A stretch of 64,000 nucleotides of DNA, taken from the NCBI RefSeq assembly GCF_030867145.1, contig NC_134417.1:8843577-8907576 (forward strand), written 5' to 3'. The notes under the pieces were generated by a model that was given only the letters and a program-made list of their open reading frames with translations, made no database searches and had not been told where the DNA came from. Positions 62,886-64,000 of the stretch are shown in pieces (position 1 is the stretch's first letter; every line of letters begins with the position of its first letter). The DNA is from Opisthocomus hoazin (lineage: Eukaryota > Chordata > Aves > Opisthocomiformes > Opisthocomidae). Position numbers and translations under genes: made by a program.

Positions 62886-64000
62886 TTTTTTGGTCCTTTC
62901 TGCAGTCAGTGACTGCTGCTAACTTGCCTGCCAGAGCAGAGATCTGCACAGGCTGTTTTCAGGTGAGATGCCTGTGTTGCTTTTAAACTACATGTCTCAC
63001 AATACCTGGTGTCAGTTCCCTTCTGCCACTTTTGGAATCTGTTAGATTCCTAGTGATTGTCCTGGGAATAAAATGCAAAGGCTGGTATTATTTTTTCTTT
63101 GGAAGTGAAGTACACCTACAAATCCTAAGAAGATTTTGTAATTTGAGGAAAAAAAAAAAGTATCTGAGAAAGTGGATGGATGTTGTGTCTAGAATGGTAT
63201 GCATGTGTTCTTAGTTTTGTTGGATTAGTTTTTTAAATTCCCTTATTGAGACGTGCTTCGGCACGCTGTCTGACATTGTATTTAGCATCTAAGCTGTATG
63301 TCATCTTAGATGAACTTGGCTGACTTGTGTGTTGGCAGATGATGATATCATGCAGTGTTCACGTAGTCGATTTGCTGAATGAATTATAAAATTCAGATCA
63401 TACTGAAGAAGTAGTGTGGCAAGACATTGCTAAATGACTTATATTAGCATTTTTCAGTTTACAAGTTTTGCAACAGCTGACTGCTGTAGTAGTGCTGTGA
63501 CATTCTTTCCAAATGTGAAATGTATTAAATCTGATGGTATGTGCCCAGAACTGATGCCAAGAGAGACAGGTTCATTTGCTTCATACATAGTGTTGAAGAG
63601 AATGCCTTTTGTACTATGGAATTAAAATGGGGAAGGTAATTCTTACGTTATACATTACTCACACAAACAGGTGGTTTTATGATAAGAAATACTTGCTTGA
63701 TTGTAAATTTTAGGTTGTTTGAAGCTATCCAAGTCTTGTATTTGCCGGAGGTAGAGTGGGATTGCTAGTTCAAAAATGGAAAAAAAAAAGTACTAACACA
63801 AAACCAGGCTTTCTTTCAAATCATCTCCGTTTCATCTGTGTGAAGAGCTCTTCACCACTGTGGGCAGATGAAACACCTGACTGTATAACCAAATAATGAA
63901 GTAAATAGGAAAAGTTATGTTTCATTTTTCAGTCCTGCCTTCCTGAAGCTTGAGCAGAAGTGGTTTTGTCAGAATCGATTTGGCTGAAGCCTTTAAAAGT

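Overview
The window looks like vertebrate nuclear DNA, most likely from a bird. Six CR1 LINE fragments are recognisable, two of them with the 8-bp-type repeat at the 3' end. The coding exons belong to two lipid-metabolism genes that are also neighbours on human chromosome 2q36, MOGAT1 and ACSL3. Base composition is AT-rich with one strong CpG island. Everything is intron-rich, and most open frames are chance. Turtle or crocodilian origin cannot be excluded from sequence alone, because CR1 is abundant there too.

Layout, left to right. Positions 1-5.7 kb hold the 3' end of MOGAT1 on the + strand: the penultimate coding exon (1815-2014), the terminal coding exon (5085-5239) and a polyadenylation signal (5668). 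Positions 5.7-30 kb are mostly non-coding. They contain two exon-like open blocks (14536-14857 and 22170-22311) that splice in phase with good signals and encode a hydrophobic membrane protein I do not recognise. A speculative third exon lies at 23344-23611. This stretch also has a small CpG-rich block at 8.3-8.5 kb, a CTCF-like site beside C-rich and G-rich tracts at 10.2 kb, a CR1 copy at 19.8 kb, and an interrupted inverted repeat in an AT-rich, homeobox-site-rich block near 26 kb.

Positions 29.4-30.9 kb are a strong CpG island that I take as the ACSL3 promoter, with a probable non-coding first exon ending at 30363. Positions 30.4-52.4 kb are the long first intron region of ACSL3. It carries three CR1 copies, including a 2-kb copy with an uninterrupted 614-codon reverse-transcriptase reading frame, and a candidate second non-coding exon near 47.6 kb. 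Positions 52430-52822 and 59288-59465 are the first two coding exons of ACSL3. The rest, to 64000, is ACSL3 intron with two more CR1 copies, one of them ancient. ACSL3 continues past the right edge, and MOGAT1 begins before the left edge.

MOGAT1 uses acyl-CoA to acylate monoacylglycerol, and ACSL3 makes acyl-CoA at the ER and lipid droplets, so the two neighbours are biochemically consecutive. No prokaryotic-type system, CRISPR array, tRNA or rRNA gene was seen. The best candidate for something undescribed is the membrane-protein exon pair between MOGAT1 and ACSL3.
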